Program-made: the position numbers and the translations under genes
Assembly (NCBI GenBank): GCA_965116865.1
Contig: OZ220727.1
Span: forward strand, 3,038,001-3,102,000
Direction: 5' to 3'
DNA: 64,000 nucleotides
From: Aldehydirespirator sp965116865
GTDB taxonomy: Bacteria > Actinomycetota > Acidimicrobiia > Acidimicrobiales > Aldehydirespiratoraceae
Notes under the pieces: model-generated
What the model was told of the DNA's origin: nothing
What the model saw: the letters and a program-made list of their open reading frames with translations, nothing else
Databases searched by the model: none
Shown here: piece after piece, positions 19,701 to 25,828 of the stretch
How positions within the stretch are numbered: the first letter of the stretch is position 1
How the letters are laid out: each line of letters begins with the position of its first letter

Positions 19701-20264
19701 TCTTCGTCGCAGTTCGAGGGGTTCGCCGACATGGACACCAACAGCGTCCACATGCCGGCCATCGCAACAATGTTCCACAGTGGCATCACTCGTGGTTGCG
19801 ACACCGACCCGCCGCGCTTCTGCCCCAAGCAGTCCGTCACCAGGGCTCAGATGGCCAGCCTGATGTCGCGTGCGCTCGGCTTGGACGACGCTCCCCAGCC
19901 TGCAGGCTTCGTCGATGTTGACCCGGACAGTCCCCACGCGGCGGCCATCGACGCGTTGCACTACGCCGGGATCACCATGGGTTGCGACACCGATCCGTTG
20001 CGCTACTGTCCTGATCTGCCCGTCACCCGAGCCCAGATGGCCGGCCTCCTGCATCGAGCGCTTGGCTCAACAGGTGCTCCACGGTCTGCGGGCTTCGTCG
20101 ATGTTGACCCGGACAGTCCCCACGCGGCGGCCATCGACGCGTTGCACTACGCCGGGATCACCATGGGTTGCGACACCGATCCGTTGCGCTACTGCCCGCA
20201 CCAGCATGTCACCCGGGCTCAGATGGCCAGCCTTCTGCGACGCGCCCTCGATGCAACTGCATAA
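4713..20264 (+). CDS. Giant secreted Calx-beta/cadherin-like repeat protein with SLH anchor (giant 1)
   Basis: The protein has 5183 residues from an ATG with a strong RBS. A signal peptide spans residues 1-53 (basic n-region, LVAVALVAVLLPAAVSAQA). Three cadherin-like beta-sandwich domains lie near 54-163, 378-485 and 753-856. A WALKP..LSxGDxFR domain is at 168-375 and an NHL/propeller-like segment with LWVADxxxxKLxAF repeats at 493-750. From about 877 to 4976 there are roughly 36 Calx-beta-type repeats of 113-115 residues (GLVFDAGSVSVVEG ... GDWDSFQSVTV ... VEDDDTA). Their acidic DDD loops suggest calcium binding. A proline-rich linker and three SLH-type repeats (VTRAQMASLL, each with a Cys pair) close the protein and should tether it to cell-wall polymer. 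A surface adhesin or matrix role is inferred. The repeat number could be misassembled. Confidence 0.93.
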   Translation: MSETLPSRLLTARWARAAGRGALVKVSCARAAAALVAVALVAVLLPAAVSAQALSDVAALNNITVAGGTLSPEFSADVHGYRVGVAHDEDQATVGFTKGHSGQQVALKDGSDQDLADADTGEGGHQVDLAHGANTVKLVVTPEDTAADAATYTLTIVRALPAGVVGVPADWALKPDGLSAGDQFRLMLVTSSTRDAASTSIDDYDTFVRGTITSNGHDAIKEFARFFKALASTAAVSARDHTTTTYTDGGAEGVPIHWLNGQRVHARNPDGAEPRLVPVNNYEEFWETSDSWYMRPRYETGSRASGSQTLIWTGSASDGSRMEGATLGSTAVHTGHFDQSVLFSRPFNERQDNTLDNSREFRMLGLSGVFQVVDVLPAAGLAALSVTAAGDSDDRLHGFSIDHSVYHGGFGAGVSRATLDWTAVDEAVAAVSVLDADGGVLEDADGGQEGHQVDLEEGLNTVTVRVARTDNNLSREYTLHLGVGSTELGGWRADDDIDFLWNVDGIKPRGMTGTVDTLWVADAGSNKLLAFDRSDGSREAGRDIMLSSADGNDKLWGGIWSDMVKDGSDFTVSGTVWVADPDNDKLFAYRIDVNADGTPGTDHGGRDSGKDIKLSGGNDNPEGLWSNGSTMWVNDSRDRNLYAYHLGGTSHGERDSDKDIDVSSLFNGNERPKGIVGDGTAVWVLNDSNNRLQAFQIANKLRNQSWDIRLHDSQHQRSGSRPYSAWIEGDAIYVDRGNKASSKVFAYNTTHDTSLSSVALSGLTLTGSDSSALTLNPTFAPGVTYYETTDPYVGDKVTVAAVGSHVGAGVKVAPADADSVETGHQVAVMFDRTHIEVTATAPSGYIESYRVLVSVGEVQALNDWALKPQGLSVGDRFRTGDWNVFKSVTVAAGADAVIADEAVTLRYAASGDGYDVSGDVAVTAADDTGALVFVDAPVSVIEGRSAFYGVKLSAEPSGSVSVSVAAGGDLVLSSGWVGSVSVLSLAFTTGDWNVFKSVRVDAAADDDIADDVVTLRHVASGGGYDVSGDVVVRVEDDDIGGLMFTSGSVSVGEGAGVAYGVRLSGEPSGSVSVSVAAGGDLVLSSGWVGSVSVLSLAFTTGDWNVFKSVRVDAGSDDDIVDDVVALRHVASGGGYHASGDVEVTVEDDDIAGLEFTSPSGSVSVGEGSHTVYGVRLSAEPSGPVSVSVSTVAGSDLVLSSAGSVAVTLLAASDLVPGRAMVSGSVSVLSLAFTTGDWNVFKSVRVDAGSDDDIVDDVVALRHVASGGGYHASGDVEVTVEDDDIAGLEFTSPSGSVSVGEGSHTVYGVRLSAEPSGPVSVSVSTVAGSDLVLSSAGSVAVTLLAASDLVPGRAMVSGSGSVLSLVFAADDWDSFQSVTVLAGSDDDIVDDVVVLRHMASGGGFDVSGDVEVTVEDDDIGGLMFTSGSVSVGEGAGVAYGVRLSGEPSGSVSVSVAAGGDLVLSSGLVGSVSVLSLAFTTGDWNVFKSVRVDAGSDDDIVDDVVALRHVASGGGYHASGDVEVTVEDDDIAGLEFTSPSGSVSVGEGSHTVYGVRLSAEPLGPVSVSVSTVAGSDLVLSSAGSVAVTLLAASDLVPGRAMVSGSGSVLSLVFSVGDWDSFQSVTVLAGSDDDIVDDVVVLRHTASGGGFDVSGDVEVTVEDDDTAGLVFDAGSVSVVEGAGVEYGVRLSAEPSGSVSVSVSAGAGSDLVLSAATAGSGSVLSLVFAVGDWDSFQSVTVLAGSDDDIVDDVVVLRHVASGGGFDVSGDVEVTVEDDDTAGLVFDAGSVSMVEGSHAVYGVRLSAEPSGSVSVSVSAVAGSDLVLSAATAGSGSVLSLVFAVGDWDSFQSVTVLAGSDDDIVDDVVVLRHVASGGGFDVSGDVEVTVEDDDTAGLVFDAGSVSVVEGAGVEYGVRLSGEPSGSVSVSLSAVDGAGGDLVLSAATAGSGSVLSLVFAVGDWDSFQSVTVLAGSDDDIVDDVVVLRHVASGGGFDVSGDVEVTVEDDDTAGLVFDAGSVSVGEGAGVEYGVRLSAEPSGSVSVSVSAVAGSDLVLSAATAGSGSVLSLVFAVGDWDSFQSVTVLAGGDDDIVDDVVVLRHVASGGGFDVSGDVEVTVEDDDTAGLVFDAGSMSMGEGSHAVYGVRLSAEPSGSVSVSVSAVDGAGGDLVLSAATAGSGSVLSLVFAVGDWDSFQSVTVLAGGDDDIVDDVVTLRHMASGGGFDVSGDVEVTVEDDDTAGLVFDAGSVSVVEGAGVEYGVRLSGEPSGSVSVSLSAVDGAGGDLVLSAATAGSGSVLSLVFSVGDWDSFQSVTVLAGSDDDIVDDVVVLRHVASGGGFDVSGDVEVTVEDDDTAGLVFDAGSVSVVEGAGVEYGVRLSGEPSGSVSVSLSAVDGAGGDLVLSAATAGSGSVLSLVFSVGDWDSFQSVTVLAGSDDDIVDDVVTLRHVASGGGFDVSGDVEVRVEDDDTAGLVFDAGSVSVVEGAGVEYGVRLSGEPSGSVSVSVSAVDGAGGDLVLSAATAGSGSVLSLVFAVGDWDSFQSVTVLAGSDDDIVDDVVVLRHVASGGGFDVSGDVEVTVEDDDTAGLVFDAGSVSVVEGAGVEYGVRLSGEPSGSVSVSVSTVAGSDLVLSAATAGSGSVLSLVFAVGDWDSFQSVTVLAGSDDDIVDDVVVLRHVASGGGFDVSGDVEVTVEDDDTAGLVFDAGSVSVVEGAGVEYGVRLSGEPSGSVSVSVSAVDGAGGDLVLSAATAGSGSVLSLVFAVGDWDSFQSVTVLAGGDDDIVDDVVTLRHVASGGGFDVSGDVEVTVEDDDTAGLVFDAGSVSVVEGAGVEYGVRLSGEPSGSVSVSVSAVDGAGGDLVLSAATAGSGSVLSLVFAVGDWDSFQSVTVLAGGDDDIVDDVVTLRHVASGGGFDVSGDVEVTVEDDDTAGLVFDAGSVSVVEGAGVEYGVRLSAEPSGSVSVSVSAVDGAGGDLVLSAATAGSGSVLSLVFAVGDWDSFQSVTVLAGGDDDIVDDVVVLRHVASGGGFDVSGDVEVTVEDDDTAGLVFDAGSVSVVEGAGVEYGVRLSGEPSGSVSVSVSAVDGAGGDLVLSAATAGSGSVLSLVFAVGDWDSFQSVTVLAGGDDDIVDDVVTLRHVASGGGFDVSGDVEVTVEDDDTAGLVFDAGSVSVVEGAGVEYGVRLSGEPSGSVSVSVSAVDGAGGDLVLSAATAGSGSVLSLVFAVGDWDSFQSVTVLAGGDDDIVDDVVTLRHVASGGGFDVSGDVEVTVEDDDTAGLVFDAGSMSMGEGSHAVYGVRLSGEPSGSVSVSVSAVDGAGGDLVLSAATAGSGSVLSLVFAVGDWDSFQSVTVLAGGDDDIVDDVVTLRHVASGGGFDVSGDVEVTVEDDDTAGLVFDAGSVSVVEGAGVEYGVRLSAEPSGSVSVSLSTVAGSDLVLSAATAGSGSVLSLVFAVGDWDSFQSVTVLAGGDDDIVDDVVTLRHVASGGGFDVSGDVEVTVEDDDTAGLVFDAGSVSVVEGAGVEYGVRLSAEPSGSVSVSLSTVAGSDLVLSAATAGSGSVLSLVFAVGDWDSFQSVTVLAGGDDDIVDDVVTLRHVASGGGFDVSGDVEVTVEDDDTAGLVFDAGSVSVVEGAGVEYGVRLSAEPSGSVSVSLSTVAGSDLVLSAATAGSGSVLSLVFAVGDWDSFQSVTVLAGGDDDIVDDVVTLRHVASGGGFDVSGDVEVTVEDDDTAGLVFDAGSVSVVEGSHAVYGVRLSGEPSGSVSVSLSAVDGAGGDLVLSAATAGSGSVLSLVFSVGDWDSFQSVTVLAGSDDDIVDDVVTLRHVASGGGFDVSGDVEVTVEDDDTAGLVFDAGSVSVVEGAGVEYGVRLSAEPSGSVSVSLSTVAGSDLVLSAATAGSGSVLSLVFAVGDWDSFQSVTVLAGGDDDIVDDVVTLRHVASGGGFDVSGDVEVTVEDDDTAGLVFDAGSVSVVEGAGVEYGVRLSGEPSGSVSVSVSAVDGAGGDLVLSAATAGSGSVLSLVFAVGDWDSFQSVTVLAGGDDDIVDDVVTLRHVASGGGFDVSGDVEVTVEDDDTAGLVFDAGSVSVVEGSHAVYGVRLSGEPSGSVSVSLSAVDGAGGDLVLSAATAGSGSVLSLVFSVGDWDSFQSVTVLAGSDDDIVDDVVTLRHMASGGGFDVSGDVEVTVEDDDTAGLVFDTGSVSVVEGAGVEYGVRLSAEPSGSVSVSVSAGAGSDLVLSAATAGSGSVLSLVFAVGDWDSFQSVTVLAGSDDDIVDDVVVLRHVASGGGFDVSGDVEVTVEDDDTAGLVFDAGSVSVVEGAGVEYGVRLSAEPSGSVSVSVSAVDGAGGDLVLSAATAGSGSVLSLVFAVGDWDSFQSVTVLAGSDDDIVDDVVVLRHVASGGGFDVSGDVEVTVEDDDTAGLVFDAGSVSVVEGAGVEYGVRLSAEPSGSVSVSVSAVDGAGGDLVLSAATAGSGSVLSLVFAVGDWDSFQSVTVLAGSDDDIVDDVVVLRHVASGGGFDVSGDVEVTVEDDDTAGLVFDAGSVSVVEGAGVEYGVRLSAEPSGSVSVSVSAVAGSDLVLSAATAGSGSVLSLVFAVGDWDSFQSVTVLAGSDDDIVDDVVVLRHVASGGGFDVSGDVEVTVEDDDTAGLVFDAGSMSMVEGSHAVYGVRLSAEPSGSVSVSVSAVAGSDLVLSAATAGSGSVLSLVFAVGDWDSFQSVTVLAGSDDDIVDDVVTLRHMASGGGFNVSGDVEVTVEDDDTAGLVFDAGSVSVGEGSHAVYGVRLSGEPSGSVSVSVSAVDGAGSYLVLVSGSRSVLSLVFAAGDWDSFQSVTVYAAGDADIVDDVVTLRHVASGGGFDVSGDVEVTVEDDDTAGLVFDAGSMSMVEGSHAVYGVRLSGEPSGSVSVSLSAVDGAGDDLVLSAATAGSGSVLSLVFAVGDWDSFQSVTVHAGGDADIVDDVVTLRHVASGGGFDVSGDMVVTVEDDDTAPPSPPPPPPPPSSSPLLPPEGPSSSQFEGFADMDTNSVHMPAIATMFHSGITRGCDTDPPRFCPKQSVTRAQMASLMSRALGLDDAPQPAGFVDVDPDSPHAAAIDALHYAGITMGCDTDPLRYCPDLPVTRAQMAGLLHRALGSTGAPRSAGFVDVDPDSPHAAAIDALHYAGITMGCDTDPLRYCPHQHVTRAQMASLLRRALDATA
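7340..19640 (+). repeat. Tandem array of about 36 Calx-beta-encoding units (339-345 bp)
   Basis: The GTGATTGGGACAGTTTCCAG core recurs at near-constant intervals, for example 9891, 10231, 10576, 10916, 11261 and so on to 19485. Spacing is mostly 340 or 345 bp, and 396-404 bp in a few early units that have an extra strand-turn segment. Neighbouring units are nearly identical in DNA, including at silent positions, which implies recent amplification or gene conversion. Variants alternate in blocks (AGVEYG versus SHAVYG, SAVDGAGGD versus STVAGSD). Confidence 0.92.
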
Positions 20265-20267
20265 GCG

Positions 20268-20490
20268 GCTCTTCGCGTTTCGGGGTCGAGCAGCGCCCAG
20301 TTGGGTCTGCCGGTGTAGAGCATGGCGCGGATTCGGTAGTTGGCGAAGTCAGTGCCCCCGAACGCGGCGCGTTTGACGCGCTTGGTGAGGTTGTCGGCGG
20401 CTTCGGCAGTCGTGTTGGTGACCGGGGCGGTGTGCCAGTCAACGGTCTGGGCGCGCCGCCCGACCCGGCCCGCCGCGTCGCCCAACGCGC
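20268..20490 (-). pseudogene. ISL3-family transposase, C-terminal remnant
   Basis: On the minus strand, TVDWHTAPVTN, then TTAEAADNLTKRVKRAAFGG and FANYRIRAMLYTGRPNWALL match the C-terminal end of ISL3 transposases (TEAxNNLIKRxKRxxFG..xFxNYRxRxLLY). The rest is missing here; the N-terminal and central parts lie at 24257-25775. It abuts the stop codon of giant gene 1, and its frame runs on into that gene's SLH region. It is inactive. Confidence 0.75.
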
Positions 20491-20555
20491 CGCCCCCGAC
20501 GTCGATTTCCCACGCGGCGACGCGATCCGCGGATCTTGCCCGATGACCGTGCTCG

Positions 20556-20640
20556 CCCCGTGTCCGTGGCCTCGATGTTGGCCCAGCGGGCCATCTCGCG
20601 GCCCTGGTCCCAGGTGAGGGTCTTGACTAGGTGGCGGGGC
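20556..20640 (-). pseudogene. IS30-family transposase fragment
   Basis: The minus strand encodes RHLVKTLTWDQGREMARW and then ANIEAT, the conserved segment around the first/second catalytic region of IS30 transposases. Nothing before or after it is recognisable. It is joined directly to the ISL3 remnant. Between it and the IS1182 end (20641-20816) no coding sequence was recognised; a stretch near 20684-20725 resembles 48421-48460. Confidence 0.6.
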
Positions 20641-20905
20641 TGGTGGGCCGGCGCGGCGGCGGCCGCGGCGGCGGTGCGGTCTGTTGCGTCTGATTCCGCG
20701 TGACAGGATCCACCGGGTCGGACCCTTGTGTTGCGACCGGCCATCATGGCTGATCGCTTGCATCCACCGGCGGAGGTCGCCATGGGGGGGTGTCCCTGTC
20801 TTGTTGTCAAGTCTTTCTAGGTGGCTGGTGTTTTTCTCGGGTGGGGTTGGGTGTGTGTGGTAGAGTTGCAGGGATGTTGTTCGGTCTCGTGGGGAGGTTC
20901 GTGTC

Positions 20906-22852
<1,947 letters not shown>

Positions 22853-22989
22853 CCCCGCCAAAGCCCCAACCCGCCCCCGACACGACCAACCAGCCGACCC
22901 CGACACGACCAACCCTCGCCCAACCCGCCGACCCCGGCCACCACCCACCACAAGAGCCCACCGAACACCAATTTGGCACCAGCCACCTA

Positions 22990-23090
22990 GGAGAGTGTTG
23001 ATTATGTCCCAAAATCGCGATATCGCTGTCACAAAACCGCAGGTCAGAAGGTTGTGTACTGCGCGAAATCGGCATTACTCAACAGTCTCC
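22990..23090. mobile_element. MITE-like element of about 100 bp
   Basis: The segment starts GGAGAGTGTTGATTATG and ends CATTACTCAACAGTCTCC. These are imperfect inverted repeats of each other (GGAGA[G/C]TGTTGA ends). A TA dinucleotide flanks it on both sides (22988-22989 and 23091-23092), as expected for TA-targeting elements. There is no ORF. The right TA is also the left TA of the IS630 element. Confidence 0.45.
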
Positions 23091-24255
23091 TAGTGTCCTG
23101 AGTCTTTAGTTATTGGGGTTGGTTGTGGTATGGTTGGTGTGGATGCAGGCGGTGATTGGAGGCAGTCGTGGCTAGAGGCCGTCGTGCGGTGGAGGTGGTG
23201 CTCGCCGATGAGCAGCGCGAGACGCTGGAGCGGTGGGCGCGGCGCCAGAAGTCGTCGCAGGCTCTGGCGCTGCGGTGCCGGATAGTGCTGGGCGCGGCCG
23301 CGGGGGAGACGAACAAGTCGATCGCGGCGTCGCTGGGGTGCAGCGAGGCGACGGTGTCGAAGTGGCGGCGCCGGTTCGCGGGGCGCGGGTTGGACGGGCT
23401 CTGCGACGAGCCGCGTCCGGGCGCGCCGCGCACGGTGAGCGACGACAAGGTGCAGGAGGTGATCGTCAAGACGCTGGAGTCGGCTCCTGAGGGCGCGACG
23501 CACTGGTCGACGCGCTCGATGGCCGCGCAGGTGGGGCTGTCGCAGTCGACGATCTCGAGGATGTGGCGGGCCTTCGGGCTCAGGCCCCATGGCGTGGAGG
23601 AGTTCAAGGTGTCGCCGGACCCCCAGTTCATCGACAAGGTGCGCGACGTCGCCGGGCTGTACTTGAACCCGCCGGAGGCAGCGGTGGTGCTCTGCGTGGA
23701 CGAGAAGACCCGGATCCAGGCTCTCGACCGCGCCGCGCCGGTGCTTGCCTTGATGCCGGGTGTGCCCCAGCGCCGAACCCACGACTACCGCCGCTTCGGC
23801 ACCACCAACCTCTACGCGGCGCTCGACGCCGCCTCGGGCAAAGTCATCTCCTCGATGACCGCGCGCCGCCGCGCCATCGAGTTCCGCAAGTTCCTGGACC
23901 TCATCGACAGCGAAGTCCCCGAGGGCCTCAAGGTGCATGTCGTGCTGGACAACTCCTCCACCCACAAGACCCCCGCCATACAGCGCTGGCTGCTGCGCCA
24001 CCCCCGCTTCAGCTTCCACTTCACCCCCACCTACAGCTCGTGGACGAACCTCGTCGAGCGCTGGTTCGCCGAGCTCACCACCAAATGGATCCGCCGCGGC
24101 ACCCACCGCAGCACCAAAGAGCTCACCGGCTCCATCCAGCACTGGATCGACCACTGGAACCACAACCCTCGCCCGTTCACATGGCACAAGAGCGCCGACG
24201 AGATACTCCACAACCTGGCAACATATCTCCAACGAATTTCTGACTCGGGACACTA
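23091..24255 (+). mobile_element. IS630-family insertion sequence, complete
   Basis: The ends are TAGTGTCCTGAGTC on the left and the complement of TAGTGTCCCGAGTC on the right: a 14-bp terminal repeat with one mismatch, including the TA target duplication typical of IS630. One intact transposase gene fills the element, and its stop codon TAG lies in the right end. It interrupts the ISL3 remnant, which resumes at 24257. Confidence 0.9.
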
Positions 24256-24256
24256 G
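23168..24256 (+). CDS. IS630-family transposase
   Basis: The protein has 362 residues from the GTG at 23168, chosen because GGAGG lies 5 nt upstream; a TTG at 23156 would add four residues. An N-terminal helix-turn-helix (KSIAASLGCSEATVSKWRRR) is followed by a second HTH-like segment (MAAQVGLSQSTISRMWRAFG). The DDE domain has its first Asp in VVLCVDEKTRIQ, the second in VHVVLDNSSTHKT and the Glu in SSWTNLVERWFAELT. All catalytic motifs are present and the length is normal, so it should be functional. It moves the element into TA sites. Confidence 0.95.
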   Translation: MARGRRAVEVVLADEQRETLERWARRQKSSQALALRCRIVLGAAAGETNKSIAASLGCSEATVSKWRRRFAGRGLDGLCDEPRPGAPRTVSDDKVQEVIVKTLESAPEGATHWSTRSMAAQVGLSQSTISRMWRAFGLRPHGVEEFKVSPDPQFIDKVRDVAGLYLNPPEAAVVLCVDEKTRIQALDRAAPVLALMPGVPQRRTHDYRRFGTTNLYAALDAASGKVISSMTARRRAIEFRKFLDLIDSEVPEGLKVHVVLDNSSTHKTPAIQRWLLRHPRFSFHFTPTYSSWTNLVERWFAELTTKWIRRGTHRSTKELTGSIQHWIDHWNHNPRPFTWHKSADEILHNLATYLQRISDSGH

Positions 24257-25178
24257 CCGGTTGATCTCTGCGGGCGTGCCGGGGTCCTGGAGGTCCTTCG
24301 CGATCTGGCTCACGGTGGCGGCGCCGGTCTCGGCGTCGTCGATGTCGTAGATGCCGCGCAGGGTCTCTTCAGCGGTGCCGGGCGTCACGGACCTCGCCGT
24401 AGGGGTCTCCTGCATCCAGCAGGCTCCGCAGCCGGACACGGCCCGCGTCGGTGATCTTCTTCGAGGCGGACACCAGCAGCTTGCGGGCACTGTAGAGGTG
24501 GTCGTGTTTGTGGCCTCGGTGGCCGAGGGTCTGTTGTTGGACTCTGCGGCGGACCTCGTCGAGGGCGGTGTTGCCCGACCGCGCGATGTGGAAGGGGTCC
24601 GCAACCTGGCCGGCGTGGGGCAGCGCCTCGTCGAGCGTGGTCCGGTAGGGGCCTGAGAGGTCCAGCACCGCCCAGCGGACCGGCGAGCCAGTTGCGGGGC
24701 CGCTCAAGCAGCCACGCTGCGGGTGTTTTGGCGGTGCGGCCTGGGACTGTGTCGAGGAGCTGGCCTGCTCCGACATCGACGATGCCGGTCGCCCAGGCCT
24801 TGGTCCGGAACCGTCCCCGCCGCCACATCAGGTGCTCGTCGAGCCCCAACGCGACGACAGCTGAGATGCGTTCGGTGTCGGCCTCAAGCAGCGCCTCGCC
24901 CCAGCGCCGCACCGAGGCGTTCACCGGGCCCCGGCTGTACCCGAGCTCGTCGGCGACCTCTGCCACGCTGCGGCTCAGCCCGGCCTGGCGCGTCGCCCAG
25001 CGCTCCGCTCTTGTGGTCAGCCTCTCATGTTCGAGCGCGATCTCAGGCACCTGCTCGGTCGCAGTGCCCGCCTCGCGGTCAGGGTCACCGCTGCCGCAGC
25101 TGCTTGTGCCGCACCAGCCGTCCGAACGCCGGCAGGTCCACCAGCTCCATCCGGCTATCGCTGTGGGACCACAGCCGC
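24257..25178 (-). pseudogene. ISL3-family transposase, central and N-terminal part, frameshifted
   Basis: Read on the minus strand, the pieces appear in order but in different frames. First CVGCGG with MELVDLPAFGRLVRHKQ (zinc-binding N-terminus, near 25085-25200). Then RWATRQAGLSRSVAEVADEL and VVALGLDEHLMWRRGRF (near 24750-24970). Then AVLDLSGPYRTTLDEALPH with ADPFH (near 24570-24690). Finally TAEETLRGIYDIDDAETGAA up to the IS630 insertion. At least two or three frameshifts separate them. The C-terminal part is either the fragment at 20268-20490 or lost. Transposition by this copy is not possible. Confidence 0.85.
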
Positions 25179-25506
25179 CCGCCGCAGCCCACACAACCCG
25201 GCCGCGGTGCCCGGCCCGAGGTCGGCCGGATCATGCGCGAGGACCTCGCGCCCGCCGCAGCCCACACAACCCGGCCGCGGTGCCCGGCCCGAGGTCGGCC
25301 GGATCATGCGCGAGGACCTCGCGCCCGCCGCAGCCCACACAACCCGGCCGCGGTGCCCGGCCCGAGGTCGGCCGGATCATGCGCGAGGACCTCGCGCCCG
25401 CCGCAGCCCACACAACCCGGCCGCGGTGCCCGGCCCGAGGTCGGCCGGATCATGCGCGAGGACCTCGCGCCCGCCGCAGCCCACACAACCCGGCCGCGGT
25501 GCCCGC
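25178..25506. repeat. 73-bp tandem repeat array, about 4.5 copies
   Basis: The 10-mer ACACAACCCG recurs at 25191, 25264, 25337, 25410 and 25483, exactly 73 bp apart, and the sequence between is identical. The unit derives from the zinc-finger coding part of the ISL3 transposase (minus-strand PRPGCVGCGG). Because 73 is not a multiple of three, each unit shifts the frame, so the array is non-coding debris. Confidence 0.95.
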
Positions 25507-25775
25507 CTCCGCACATGCACCCGCAGCGGCGCGCCAGCCTCGACCTCGACGCCGAGCACCTCCACATCGCCCAATGCCAACATCAACTCGCACACAAGCG
25601 CAGGGCCGCACTCCACAGGGACCCTCCAGCTGCTCGGCTGCCTGGCGGCACCGAATTCTGCCTGATGCGCACCCGCAGCGGCGTCGACGCCGAGCACCTC
25701 CACATCTCCCAGTCCCACCAGCAGCTCACACGCGCGTAGGGTCTCACTCCACAGGGATCCCCCAGTTCCCAGATG
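25507..25775 (-). pseudogene. Duplicated ISL3 transposase N-terminus
   Basis: The minus strand encodes CELLVGLGDVEVLGVDAAAG and then a second, diverged copy CELMLALGDVEVLGVEVEAG ending in LRVHVRRRAPRPGC. Both correspond to the first about 35 residues of ISL3 transposases. The two copies are about 130 bp apart and share CCCTGTGGAGTG upstream. From 25776 to the end of giant gene 2 (25829) nothing else was recognised. Confidence 0.65.
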
Positions 25776-25828
25776 CTTGGAAGCGCCGATTCTGGGCAAT
25801 CCTTCGCGTTCAGCCGAACAACCGGCGC

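Noticed and set aside
20627..20645. A further IS1182 end (CTAGGTGGCGGGGCTGGTG)
   Set aside because: It needs an internal insertion to match the 14-bp terminal repeat and lies in sequence explained by the IS30 fragment.
25178..25506. CRISPR array
   Set aside because: The 73-bp units are contiguous and identical with no spacers, and they derive from a transposase gene; no cas genes are present.
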